A stretch of 64,000 nt of DNA from Aphodoplasma sp045541115 (lineage in GTDB: Bacteria; Bacillota; Clostridia; UBA1381; UMGS1253), in contig JAZQIM010000011.1 of the NCBI GenBank assembly GCA_045541115.1, positions 1 through 64,000 on the forward strand, given 5' to 3'. This document shows, piece after piece, positions 49,437 through 57,689 of the stretch (positions are counted from its first letter, which is position 1; every line of letters begins with the position of its first letter). A program made the position numbers and the translations under genes. The notes under the pieces are model-generated. The model had not been told where the DNA came from, ran no database searches, and saw only the letters and a program-made list of their open reading frames with translations.

Positions 49437-50069
49437 ATGATAGAATATAAGGATAATAACATCGTTACAATAGCAGGGTTTTTAGACGATGACCCTATTT
49501 TTAGCCATGAGATTTATAAAGAAAAATTTTACATATTCACTCTGCGCGTAAAGCGCCTTAGCGATGCATACGACTACATAAAGGTAATTTTATCAGAGCG
49601 CCTTTTCGGCAGCGATTTCGATGTAAGATGCGGAGATTACGTCGTCATAAACGGTCAATTCCGCTCATACAATAACTACACACCTACAGGAAGCAAGCTC
49701 ATCTTGACCGTGTTTGCAAAAGATATACATATCGCCGATGAATGTGAACTTGAAAATCCAAACCAGATATATCTTGATGGCTTTGTGTGCAAAGAGCCGA
49801 TTTACCGCGTTACGCCGTTTGGGCGCGAAATCTCAGATATGCTTCTTGCCGTAAATCGCTCATATAATAAGTCAGACTATATACCATCAATTGCATGGGG
49901 CAGAAACGCAAAATTTTGCCGCGACATAAGCGTCGGCTCAAGAGTGCGCATATGGGGACGCATACAATCGCGCGAATACCAAAAAAAGCTCGACGAAGAA
50001 AATGTCGTTACAAAAACTGCATACGAAGTATCAATTAGTAAAATGGAACTGGTTTTAGATGAAGAATAA
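49437..50069 (+). CDS. Tandem OB-fold, SSB-like protein
   Basis: A 210-residue cytoplasmic protein with two single-strand-DNA-binding-like OB folds. Fold 1 is at about residues 8-100 (VTIAGFLDDDP, F-T-L-R-V-K-R, D-Y-V-V-I-N-G-Q-F). Fold 2 is at about 108-205 (Y-L-D-G-F-V-C-K-E-P, D-M-L-L-A-V-N-R, I-A-W-G-R, V-R-I-W-G-R). The G-R-I-Q-S-R-E-Y signature of SSB occurs in fold 2. It lacks the acidic C-terminal tip of canonical Ssb. GAGGAG precedes the ATG. It is likely an accessory SSB paralogue; its partner is unknown. Confidence 0.75.
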   Translation: MIEYKDNNIVTIAGFLDDDPIFSHEIYKEKFYIFTLRVKRLSDAYDYIKVILSERLFGSDFDVRCGDYVVINGQFRSYNNYTPTGSKLILTVFAKDIHIADECELENPNQIYLDGFVCKEPIYRVTPFGREISDMLLAVNRSYNKSDYIPSIAWGRNAKFCRDISVGSRVRIWGRIQSREYQKKLDEENVVTKTAYEVSISKMELVLDEE

Positions 50070-50077
50070 TTTTAATC

Positions 50078-50110
50078 AAAAATCCCACAACTACATAGTG
50101 GGATTTTTTT
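50078..50110. terminator. Intrinsic terminator
   Basis: Arms AAAATCCCAC and GTGGGATTTT, with a T run on the plus strand. Confidence 0.85.
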
Positions 50111-50189
50111 ATGTGCTTTCGTACTATTGATTTATTTAGCTTTTTGTGATATACTCTTTTATATCTTACAAAAGGGAGATGAGATAAGC

Positions 50190-50555
50190 GTGAAAGAATC
50201 AGGCGAAATGTATCTGGAATCGGTTTATATTTTATGTAAATCAAAGTCTCGCGTTCGTTCAATTGACATTGCGGAGCACATGAATTACTCAAAGCCCAGC
50301 GTGTGCCGCGCCGTCGGCCTTTTAAAAGGCGATGGCTATATAAATGTCGATAAAGACGGGTATATTACTTTAACACCGCTCGGAGAAAAAAGAGCAAAAA
50401 AAATATACGAACGCCACACCATCTTATCAGAAGTGCTGATCTCTCTTGGTGTCGATGAAAAAACAGCCGTCCAGGACGCTTGCCGCATGGAACATGTTAT
50501 AAGCGAAAAAACCTTTAGTGCGATAAAAAAGCATCGCGCACAATACAAAAAATAA
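50190..50555 (+). CDS. DtxR/MntR-family metal-dependent regulator
   Basis: A 121-residue regulator with an N-terminal winged helix (S-I-D-I-A-E-H-M-N-Y-S-K-P-S-V-C-R) and the family's metal/dimer domain (ERHTILSEVLISLGV, A-C-R-M-E-H-V-I). It has no C-terminal SH3-like domain, as in MntR-type members. The start is GTG 50190 behind GGGAGATG. It is a candidate to act at the palindrome upstream of feoA (60016-60031), which has the form expected for this family. Confidence 0.88.
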   Translation: MKESGEMYLESVYILCKSKSRVRSIDIAEHMNYSKPSVCRAVGLLKGDGYINVDKDGYITLTPLGEKRAKKIYERHTILSEVLISLGVDEKTAVQDACRMEHVISEKTFSAIKKHRAQYKK

Positions 50556-50558
50556 ATC

Positions 50559-50598
50559 AAAAAAGCTCCTATGTGTATGCACATGGGAGCTTTTTTTT
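50559..50598. terminator. Bidirectional terminator
   Basis: Arms AAAAGCTCCTATGTG and CACATGGGAGCTTTT (one G-U pair) around TATG, between convergent genes. Confidence 0.9.
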
Positions 50599-51701
50599 TA
50601 AAATGTTTTTATAAGCATCATAAACAGCGTTAAAATAATTAAAAACGAGAAATTGTATGCGCTAAACATTCCAAGATAATACCGCGTCCTGCAAGGGTTA
50701 TGGCGTACATACTCCCTAAAGGTTATAAGGCTTGCAAGCGACGAAATAAGCGTTCCTACTCCGCCGATATTTACTCCCACAAGCAAATCGCGATAATTGT
50801 GCGTGAACTGCGAAAGCAAAATTGCCGACGGAACATTACTTATAATCTGACACGAAAGTATGCTAAAGAGCAGCGTGCTTTTGTCAAGCAGAGCTGAAAA
50901 GAAGCTTCGCACAAGTTCAATTCGCGCCATATTACCGGAGAATATAAAGAAAAATACGAATGTCAACAAAAGTGGATAGTCGACCATTTTCAGTGCGCTT
51001 TTGTCAACAAAGAAAATCACCACAGGAATTATTACAAGCCCTATCCAATAAGGAATACCGCGAAATACAATCGCTATTGACAATATAAAAAGCGCTAAAT
51101 AAACAAACGTCTTTACCGGGCTTAAATCGATTCGCAAATCCGGCAGAGTCAGTTTTTCTTCTTTTACAAAAATAAAGCAGCACACGCTTATCAGCAACAC
51201 CGACAAAAGAAACGGCGGTGCCATTATCTGCATAAACTCCAAATTCGAAATATTATACGATGAGTACAAATAAAGGTTTTGCGGGTTGCCAAACGGCGTA
51301 AGCATTCCGCCTAAATTTGCCGCTATATTTTGCATTATAAAGGTAAATGCCATATATTTTTCCTTGCCGGTTGTCGTAAGCACGAAATATCCGAGCGGCA
51401 AAAATGTAAGAAGCGCCATGTCGTTTGCAATAAGCATAGAACCGATAAATGTTATGTATACTAACGCAAGTATGCTCATTCTCGCAGTCTTAAAAAGTCT
51501 TACCACTTTTCGTGCGAGCATATAAAAGAAGTTTATGTTTTTAAGCGCGCATACTACACACAAAACACAAAACAAACACACAAGCGTTTTATAATCAAAA
51601 TAGTCTAGATACTTCATGTCAGGCGGTATAAAAAAGCTTGTTATAAGCGCCGCCAAAAATGCAATAATCATTACGGCGTTTTTCTTGATAAAGGCTGCCA
51701 T
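50598..51701 (-). CDS. SLC13/ArsB-NhaD-superfamily permease
   Basis: A 367-residue multi-pass membrane protein (about 10-11 helices) of the ion transporter superfamily. The signature L-I-A-N-D-M-A-L-L-T-F-L-P and G-N-P-Q-N near the first half, and I-S-N-V-P-S-A-I-L-L in the second half, form the two substrate-binding hairpins. Substrate (dicarboxylate, arsenite, Na+) cannot be assigned. The ATG at 51701 follows GAGGGGA. Confidence 0.82.
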   Translation of the reverse strand: MAAFIKKNAVMIIAFLAALITSFFIPPDMKYLDYFDYKTLVCLFCVLCVVCALKNINFFYMLARKVVRLFKTARMSILALVYITFIGSMLIANDMALLTFLPLGYFVLTTTGKEKYMAFTFIMQNIAANLGGMLTPFGNPQNLYLYSSYNISNLEFMQIMAPPFLLSVLLISVCCFIFVKEEKLTLPDLRIDLSPVKTFVYLALFILSIAIVFRGIPYWIGLVIIPVVIFFVDKSALKMVDYPLLLTFVFFFIFSGNMARIELVRSFFSALLDKSTLLFSILSCQIISNVPSAILLSQFTHNYRDLLVGVNIGGVGTLISSLASLITFREYVRHNPCRTRYYLGMFSAYNFSFLIILTLFMMLIKTF

Positions 51702-51795
51702 CTGTCTATTTCCCCTCAATTATTTTTCCATACTATTTTAATATAATTATCGATTTTTGTCAACGAACCACTATTTACAGATTTTCATTTTTATA

Positions 51796-51824
51796 TTGAC
51801 ACAGCGCCAATCTATGTGTATAAT
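51796..51824 (+). promoter_or_regulatory. Promoter of the tRNA-Asp/tRNA-Thr pair
   Basis: Perfect TTGACA (51796-51801), 17-bp spacer, perfect TATAAT (51819-51824). Confidence 0.9.
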
Positions 51825-51842
51825 AATATGGTAAAAGTTTGT

Positions 51843-51919
51843 GGCCCGGTAGTTCAGTTGGTTAGAACGCCAGCCTGTCACGCTGGAGGTCGAGGGTTCG
51901 AGCCCCTTCCGGGTCGCCA
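51843..51919 (+). tRNA. tRNA-Asp (anticodon GTC)
   Basis: A 77-nt cloverleaf: acceptor GGCCCGG/CCGGGTC, anticodon loop CTGTCAC, T loop TTCGAGC, encoded CCA. Confidence 0.97.
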
Positions 51920-51936
51920 TCTTTTTTTATTTATGC

Positions 51937-52012
51937 GCTGTCTTAGCTCAGTAGGCAGAGCACTTCCTTGGTAAGGAAGAGGTCGGCGGTTCGAATCCGC
52001 TAGACAGCTCCA
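51937..52012 (+). tRNA. tRNA-Thr (anticodon GGT)
   Basis: A 76-nt cloverleaf: acceptor GCTGTCT/AGACAGC, anticodon loop TTGGTAA, T loop TTCGAAT, encoded CCA. It is 17 bp after tRNA-Asp and likely co-transcribed. Confidence 0.97.
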
Positions 52013-52016
52013 TATT

Positions 52017-52062
52017 AAAAACCGCTCAACACCAGTATTTACAAGGTTTTGAGCGGTTTTTT
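52017..52062 (+). terminator. Terminator of the tRNA pair
   Basis: Arms AAAAACCGCTCAA and TTGAGCGGTTTTTT. Downstream (52063-52238) I see no gene, only a short GGTCAAAAGGGGGTCAAA direct repeat of the kind seen near integration sites. Confidence 0.88.
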
Positions 52063-52238
52063 GTTTGTTTTTTATCATATCGAAAATGGCATAAAAAAGC
52101 ATAGAAAAGAGGTCAAAAGGGGGTCAAAGTGTCGTCAGAAGTTAGTCAAAAAACTTGTGTACTCAAAATCACCTTCTTGATCAACATAAGGAGAGGTAAT
52201 CGAAGGAATACTTACGTCCGAAGTTTGCTCAGCGCCAT

Positions 52239-52487
52239 CTAATCTATTTTGTTCTTGGCGTACGGCGCCGCCACTATGAAGTTCGGATCCTTCGGCTCGT
52301 ACAATATCCCGTTGTCCCCCTGGTAGTGTTCCCTGTGGTCCCACTTGCCGTCCATTATTTCGTCTGGTATTCTCTCCGGAAACGCCTTGCACGTCAATGT
52401 CATCGGTATGTGATTCTTGCATGTCGCGCACTGCTGCGCCGAGTTCACCGGAATGTTGTAAAACATATCTCTCTCGAACTCTGTCAT
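52239..52487 (-). CDS. Small Cys-containing protein of phage/element type
   Basis: An 82-residue protein with C-A-T-C-K-N-H, T-C-K-A-F-P and G-D-N-G-I-L-Y-E-P blocks, a pattern I associate with hypothetical proteins of Firmicutes phages and integrated elements. AGGAGG lies six bases upstream of the ATG at 52487; an upstream ATG at 52493 is too close to that site. It lies downstream of tRNA-Thr among degraded frames and is probably a remnant of an integrated element. Confidence 0.6.
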   Translation of the reverse strand: MTEFERDMFYNIPVNSAQQCATCKNHIPMTLTCKAFPERIPDEIMDGKWDHREHYQGDNGILYEPKDPNFIVAAPYAKNKID

Positions 52488-52604
52488 ATCCATCCTCCTC
52501 TAAGATAATATAAATACTATCACAAATGTATTATACGCCTTTGCACAATTTTTTGCAAGCGTTGTCTTTTTCTCTGGAAATTTTTACTCCTTCTTCACTC
52601 TTCC

Positions 52605-52805
52605 TCAAAGCTCTCTCATATACCCTTGCCGCTTTCTGAAACTGCGCAGATTGACAGACTGCTCCGGTTGTGGTATAGTGGTGGTAGGGGCATTATTTCC
52701 AACGTCTTGGACGTACATCCGGGGGATATTTACATCATCTGGAGCCGAATTAATGTCCCATTTTTTATTTGTTGCATCCCATACGCTTAGCTTATAACTT
52801 GACAC
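52605..52805 (-). pseudogene. Remnant frame downstream of tRNA-Thr
   Basis: A 66-residue frame from GTG 52805 without a ribosome binding site. Its start overlaps, in another frame, the end of the 52792-52905 fragment. Both share the T-I-P-Q-x-P flavour, so they may be one gene split by a frameshift. I do not recognise the protein. Confidence 0.45.
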
Positions 52806-52905
52806 CAGGAGGAGTTTGTGGTATAGTTTTCTTGGATGTGGATTTTAGCGGAGGCGAAGCGGCACTTTTGTCGTCATGCACCTCGAACGCACTTTCTGCA
52901 TCCAT
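52792..52905 (-). pseudogene. Remnant frame, 37 codons
   Basis: Encodes a short Ser/Pro/Lys-rich peptide ending P-P-G-V-K-L. It has no ribosome binding site, and its frame is open further upstream. It is read together with 52605-52805 as a decayed element gene. Confidence 0.4.
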
Positions 52906-52937
52906 ATTTATGTCATAAAACACCTTCCCAAAATCAA

Positions 52938-52973
52938 AAAAATCCCTGCATCAGATGATACAGGGATTTTTTT
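52938..52973 (-). terminator. Terminator of gap
   Basis: Arms AAAAATCCCTG and CAGGGATTTTT, perfect, just after the gap stop codon on the minus strand. Confidence 0.9.
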
Positions 52974-52984
52974 ATTTGTTATAA

Positions 52985-53998
52985 TTATTTGTGGTCAACG
53001 CTTGACATGTGGCAAATAAGGTCGATAACCTTGTTTGAATAACCCCACTCATTGTCATACCAGGAAACAACCTTTACAAATGTGTCTGTAAGAGCGATAC
53101 CTGCTTTTGCGTCGAAGATTGATGTTCTAGCATCACCAAGGATATCAGAAGAAACGATAGCATCCTCTGTGTAACCGAGAATACCCTTTAATTCGCCTTC
53201 AGAAGCCTTCTTCATAGCTGCGCAGATTTCGTCATATGAAGCACCTTTTGCAAGGTTAACTGTAAGGTCAACAACTGAACCGTCAAGTGTAGGAACTCTC
53301 ATTGACATACCTGTCAATTTGCCGTTAAGCTCAGGAATAACCTTACCAACAGCTTTAGCAGCACCTGTGCTTGAAGGAATGATGTTACCAGCAGCAGCAC
53401 GTCCGCCTCTCCAATCCTTCTTTGAAGGACCGTCAACTGTCTTCTGTGTAGCAGTTGTAGCGTGAACTGTTGTCATAAGACCATCAACAAGACCGAAATT
53501 GTCATTTAATACCTTAGCGATAGGAGCTAAGCAGTTTGTTGTACATGAAGCGTTTGATACGAAGTTCATGTCTGATGTGTACTTATCGTTGTTAACACCC
53601 ATTACAAACATCGGTGTGTCATCCTTTGAAGGAGCTGACATAACAACCTTCTTTGCACCAGCATCGATATGACCCTGTGCCTTCTCTTTTGTAAGGAATA
53701 CGCCTGTTGATTCAACAACGTACTCAGCGCCGCACTCGCTCCAGCCGATTTCAGCAGGATTCATAGCAGCGTATACAGCAATCTTCTTACCGTCAACGAT
53801 AAGGTTCTTGCCATCTGTTGAAAGCTCATGCTTAAACTGACCATGTACGCTGTCATACTTAGCCATGTAAACCATGTAGTCGAGGTCGATAAACGGATCG
53901 TTTATACCTACGATTTCAACTTTACCTGTTTCGATAGCCGCACGGAAAACGAGTCTGCCGATACGACCGAAACCATTGATACCAACTTTAATTGCCAT
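52985..53998 (-). CDS. gap: Glyceraldehyde-3-phosphate dehydrogenase
   Basis: A 337-residue glycolytic enzyme. The NAD-binding GINGFGRIGRLVFRA is N-terminal, and the catalytic Cys is in SNASCTTNCLAP (about residue 153). The remaining landmarks (W-R-G-G-R-A-A, S-W-Y-D-N-E-W-G-Y-S) are intact. AGGAGG precedes the ATG. It is monocistronic, with its own promoter and terminator. Confidence 0.98.
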   Translation of the reverse strand: MAIKVGINGFGRIGRLVFRAAIETGKVEIVGINDPFIDLDYMVYMAKYDSVHGQFKHELSTDGKNLIVDGKKIAVYAAMNPAEIGWSECGAEYVVESTGVFLTKEKAQGHIDAGAKKVVMSAPSKDDTPMFVMGVNNDKYTSDMNFVSNASCTTNCLAPIAKVLNDNFGLVDGLMTTVHATTATQKTVDGPSKKDWRGGRAAAGNIIPSSTGAAKAVGKVIPELNGKLTGMSMRVPTLDGSVVDLTVNLAKGASYDEICAAMKKASEGELKGILGYTEDAIVSSDILGDARTSIFDAKAGIALTDTFVKVVSWYDNEWGYSNKVIDLICHMSSVDHK

Positions 53999-54048
53999 AA
54001 CAATTAAACCTCCTAAAAAAATATATTTTTCCTATTGGTCCATCTAGT

Positions 54049-54077
54049 ATTTTACAATACTTTTTCTCTTTTTACAA
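54049..54077 (-). promoter_or_regulatory. Promoter of gap
   Basis: On the minus strand TTGTAA (54077-54072), 17-bp spacer, TAAAAT (54054-54049). Confidence 0.7.
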
Positions 54078-54116
54078 GAGTTTTTTTGTTAAAAATTAGA
54101 TTATCTTCAATTTATT

Positions 54117-54611
54117 TTATTTCGCGACATAAACCTTGTTAATTTTTGGTTGATTTTTTGGTAATACAGTGCCATTATAGTCCTCGACTTTAGCACTTTT
54201 TACAATTTCATCTACAACCTCAATTCCCTCTATAACTTTTCCAAACGCCGCATACTGACCGTCTAAGTGCGGTGAGTTTGCATGCATAATGAAAAACTGA
54301 CTGCTCGCCGAATTCGGATTCATGCTTCGTGCCATTGAGAGCACTCCACGCTCATGCTTTAAATCATTTTTAACGCCATTTGCTAAAAATTCACCTTTAA
54401 TACTTTCTTCAGAGCCACCCATACCATTGCCAAGCGGATCTCCGCCCTGTATCATGAAGCCATCAATAATTCTGTGAAACGTAAGACCATCGTAAAAGCC
54501 TTCCTCCACAAGCTTTACAAAGTTCTTAACTGTAATCGGCGCAACCTCGGGATAAAGCTCCGCCTTCATAGTTCCCTTTTGAGTTTCAAAAACAATAACC
54601 GTATTTTCCAT
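54117..54611 (-). CDS. Cyclophilin-type peptidyl-prolyl isomerase (cytoplasmic)
   Basis: A 164-residue isomerase with the cyclophilin core FHRIIDGFMIQGGDP, S-Q-F-F-I and F-G-K-V. No signal peptide. The product is very similar to the lipoprotein encoded just upstream (54682-55326), pointing to tandem duplication with one copy retargeted outside the membrane. Confidence 0.95.
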   Translation of the reverse strand: MENTVIVFETQKGTMKAELYPEVAPITVKNFVKLVEEGFYDGLTFHRIIDGFMIQGGDPLGNGMGGSEESIKGEFLANGVKNDLKHERGVLSMARSMNPNSASSQFFIMHANSPHLDGQYAAFGKVIEGIEVVDEIVKSAKVEDYNGTVLPKNQPKINKVYVAK

Positions 54612-54681
54612 TATCCTTTTCCTTTCAATTATATATTATGTTCGTTTTTTTACCTTTTCATACTAAAGATGCATATAAATA

Positions 54682-55326
54682 TTATTCGAAGCTGATCGAT
54701 ATAATCTTTGGCTGATTTTTTGCAAGAACGGTACCGTTGTCATCTTCGACTTTTGTTTCTTTTGCAATCTTGTCAACTACGTCCATGCCTTCTGTTACCT
54801 TGCCAAACGCCGCATACTGTCCGTCTAAATGCGGTGCGTCTTCATGCATGATAAAAAACTGACTGCTCGCAGAGTTTTTGTTGGTGCTTCTTGCCATTGA
54901 AAGCACTCCGCGCTCATGCTTTATATCATTTTTAACGCCATTTGATGAAAACTCGCCTTTAATCTTTTTGTCAGAGCCACCCGTGCCATTACCAAGCGGG
55001 TCACCGCCCTGTATCATAAAGCCTTCGATGACTCTGTGGAACGTAAGGCCATCGTAAAAGCCTTCCGATATAAGATTCTGGAAATTTTCAACCGTAATCG
55101 GCGCAATCTCGGGATAAAGCTCCGCTTTTATCGTACCTGCGCTCGTCTTTATGATGATGTTTGTCTTTTCAAAATCGGGCGATGCTGCAGGGGATGGACT
55201 TGGTGTAGTCGCTACGCTCGGTGTTGGTGTTGCCTTTGATGTAGAAGTTGTAAATACACCGTCACACGCGCAAAGCGCAAATACCATAACTGCCGCTAAA
55301 ATTGCACATAAAATACGTTTTTTCAC
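54682..55326 (-). CDS. Cyclophilin-type peptidyl-prolyl isomerase lipoprotein
   Basis: A 214-residue protein starting at GTG 55326 behind CGGAGG. A lipoprotein signal peptide ends in F-A-L-C-A-C, and a Thr/Ser/Pro-rich linker (TPTPSVATTPSPSPAASP) leads to a cyclophilin domain with FHRVIEGFMIQGGDP. It is an extracytoplasmic folding factor. It could assist folding of exported proteins such as the surface proteins elsewhere in the window, though that link is conjecture. Confidence 0.93.
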   Translation of the reverse strand: MKKRILCAILAAVMVFALCACDGVFTTSTSKATPTPSVATTPSPSPAASPDFEKTNIIIKTSAGTIKAELYPEIAPITVENFQNLISEGFYDGLTFHRVIEGFMIQGGDPLGNGTGGSDKKIKGEFSSNGVKNDIKHERGVLSMARSTNKNSASSQFFIMHEDAPHLDGQYAAFGKVTEGMDVVDKIAKETKVEDDNGTVLAKNQPKIISISFE

Positions 55327-55354
55327 TTAAAATTCCTCCGTTTATATAATGATT

Positions 55355-56182
55355 TTATTCGTCTTCTCCTTCAAGCGCTGCGATAGCATCTGAAACTTCT
55401 TTTTCTGACACGGTAGTCATAAAAGAACGTGTGCACGATGCCGCAAATTTAAAATACTCAAGCGCCTTTTGCTTATCGCCTAAAGCAAGATAAGTCTGTC
55501 CAGCGTGGTAGTATATTTCCACGCCCTTATTTCCCGCATCGATGCTCTTATCGGAAAGCTCCTTTGCTTTAGCCAAATCGCCTTTTTCAAGCGATATTAT
55601 TACCATATTATCAATTATAACTTTATCGTCGCTGTTATACTCATACGCCTCAAGATTAAACTCCTGCGCATCAGGCGATTTTGAAAGTATTTTATAATAT
55701 CCGAGCGCACCGTAGACGCCTGTGTTTTTATAGCTTTCAAATACCATTTCCATAAGGCGTGTCGCCTCGGCAAAATCGCCCTGTCTGTATCGAACAAGCG
55801 ACAGAATCTGTCTTGCCTGCATTTTATCCTTTTCTTTAAGCTTTGAATTAAGCAGCACATAATTAAGCACCTTCGCCGCCTCATCAGTATTGCCGACTCT
55901 TAAAAGTATGTATGCATATGTAGCGGAATTTGCAACGCTCGAGCGACTCGACTCATGCGCTTTTTTAAGTAGCGAAAGTGCCTTAGTGTTATTACCCTTT
56001 GCATACTGTGACTGTCCCATAAGGCAAAGAATATCAGCCCACTTTAAAACCACGATAACGCACGTTCCTACAACTGTTACAGCCAATGCCACAGCATAAT
56101 TACCCATGGCAAGCATAAACATTACAAAACCAACGACGAGCGCCGTAAGCACGAGCTTATATAATCCCTTTTTATCCTGCAT
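55355..56182 (-). CDS. TPR-repeat membrane protein
   Basis: A 275-residue protein with two N-terminal membrane helices (about residues 9-45) followed by tetratricopeptide repeats, e.g. Y-A-K-G-N-N-T-K-A-L-S-L-L and G-Q-T-Y-L-A-L-G-D-K-Q-K-A-L-E-Y. The repeats should face the cytoplasm and bind partner proteins. It lies upstream of the cyclophilin lipoprotein gene with a 28-bp gap. Function unknown. Confidence 0.82.
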   Translation of the reverse strand: MQDKKGLYKLVLTALVVGFVMFMLAMGNYAVALAVTVVGTCVIVVLKWADILCLMGQSQYAKGNNTKALSLLKKAHESSRSSVANSATYAYILLRVGNTDEAAKVLNYVLLNSKLKEKDKMQARQILSLVRYRQGDFAEATRLMEMVFESYKNTGVYGALGYYKILSKSPDAQEFNLEAYEYNSDDKVIIDNMVIISLEKGDLAKAKELSDKSIDAGNKGVEIYYHAGQTYLALGDKQKALEYFKFAASCTRSFMTTVSEKEVSDAIAALEGEDE

Positions 56183-56274
56183 TTCCTTTTCATCCTCACT
56201 TTTTTCTTAAGCTATTATAATTAAAGCATAGTTTTTCTTATTTGTCCACGACTGCGGTCAAAATTAACAATGTA

Positions 56275-56937
56275 TTAAAAAAGTGTTCGGTATATCTGCT
56301 CGCCAATATCTTCGATGCTTCTCATCTTGCCGTCAGGCGCACATTCTATAATCTCCCAACCATACTTTTTCGCTACGTATTTTGCGTTGTCATAGCTTTT
56401 TTGTATGTGAGCGCTGTCTTTTTCGTGGATATCTTTTTGCTCACTTCCTGTAGCCTTATTCTTTCTGCCCTTCGTAAGATCTGCCCCCACGCTCGGAGGA
56501 ACATCTAAAAATATTACCTTGTCAGGGACGGGAAGCTCATATGTATTGTACTCGAAATCACAAAGCCACTCTAAAAAGCTATCTTTTCCGTGAACGTCAT
56601 CTATCTTTGATGCCTGATGTATCATATTTGATGTCACGTATCTGTCAGCAATAATTATGCGTCCGTCCTTATAGTCGCTCTCCCACTTCGTCTTATACGA
56701 AATGTATCTGTCGAGTGCAAAAAACGTAGAAGCTGTCTTTGCGCTCACATCGTTTGCATTGTTGCCGAATTCTCCGTCGAGATAGAGCTTTACTGCATAT
56801 GATGATGAGCTTTCATAATCGGGAAAACTTATTTTTACAGGATTTTTTCCCTCTTTTACAAGTCTTTCATATAGAAGGCGCGTCTGGGTTTCTTTTCCCG
56901 AACCGTCAACGCCCTCTATGGCAAATAATTTCCCCAC
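56275..56937 (-). CDS. tmk: Thymidylate kinase-like protein
   Basis: A 220-residue nucleoside monophosphate kinase with P loop EGVDGSGKETQ and the D-R-Y motif (IIIADRYVTSN). In place of the common GSGKST it has GSGKET. The lid region contains K-G-R-K-N-K. The start is GTG 56937 behind GGGGGAAT. It should convert dTMP to dTDP. Confidence 0.88.
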   Translation of the reverse strand: MGKLFAIEGVDGSGKETQTRLLYERLVKEGKNPVKISFPDYESSSSYAVKLYLDGEFGNNANDVSAKTASTFFALDRYISYKTKWESDYKDGRIIIADRYVTSNMIHQASKIDDVHGKDSFLEWLCDFEYNTYELPVPDKVIFLDVPPSVGADLTKGRKNKATGSEQKDIHEKDSAHIQKSYDNAKYVAKKYGWEIIECAPDGKMRSIEDIGEQIYRTLF

Positions 56938-56940
56938 TTT

Positions 56941-57684
56941 CTATTCCCCCTTATACCTTTTACCTTTAAGTAAAACCGTAAATCCAAATCGCGGCAGTGC
57001 CATCATACGCCCTATACGCCACGGCTCCTTTACAAGTCGATACGCCCATTCAAGACCGAGCTTTTGCCAGCTTTCAGGCGCACGCTGTGTCACACCGGTA
57101 AGTGTGTCAAGGCTTCCGCCAAGTCCCATTATAACGCCCTTATTTATCGATGGCGCGTTTTCATAAATCCACTTTTCCTGTTTCGGTGCGCCGAGACATA
57201 CAAGCACTATATCGGGGTTTGAATCATTTATTTCATTTATAATTTCGCTCGTCTCTTCAGCCTTAAAATAGCCGTTTCTCGTACCGCAAATTATAAGTCC
57301 TTTATACATATCGCAAAGGATTTCTCCCGCGTTTTGCGCGACACCCGGCTTTGAGCCAAACAAAAACACTCTTGCTTCTTTTACTGCTGCACGCTTTAAA
57401 AATTCATGCATCAAATCATACCCTGCAACACGGTCAGATAAAGGTCTTTTTAATATTTTCGATGCGTATACAACTCCTATTCCGTCAGCAGTTTTAATGT
57501 CGGCAGAGTTTAATATATTTTTAAATTCTTCGTCTCTGTATGCCATATATATAATTTCAGAATTCGGTGTAAATACGGTGTGCACCTTGCCGTCGCCAAG
57601 AAACCCCATAAGCTCCTGTGCCGTTTCATCCATCGAACCCATCGACACCTCGACTCCAAGAATATTTATACTTTTCTTTGTCAC
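56941..57684 (-). CDS. WecG/TagA/CpsF-family glycosyltransferase
   Basis: A 247-residue GT26 enzyme. Conserved blocks are T-P-N-S-E-I-I-Y, A-D-G-I-G-V-V-Y-A-S, G-S-K-P-G-V-A and G-A-P-K-Q-E-K-W-I, ending with the basic R-L-V-K-E-P-W-R-I-G-R. TagA-type members add N-acetylmannosamine to lipid-linked GlcNAc in wall polymer synthesis. That is relevant because SLH domains bind secondary wall polymers. The start is GTG 57684. Confidence 0.9.
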   Translation of the reverse strand: MTKKSINILGVEVSMGSMDETAQELMGFLGDGKVHTVFTPNSEIIYMAYRDEEFKNILNSADIKTADGIGVVYASKILKRPLSDRVAGYDLMHEFLKRAAVKEARVFLFGSKPGVAQNAGEILCDMYKGLIICGTRNGYFKAEETSEIINEINDSNPDIVLVCLGAPKQEKWIYENAPSINKGVIMGLGGSLDTLTGVTQRAPESWQKLGLEWAYRLVKEPWRIGRMMALPRFGFTVLLKGKRYKGE

Positions 57685-57689
57685 TTATA

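Noticed and set aside
52135..52431. 98-codon minus-strand frame overlapping the small Cys gene
   Set aside because: It overlaps the better-supported frame at 52239-52487 in another phase; low-complexity Gly/Gln/Arg composition and no ribosome binding site.
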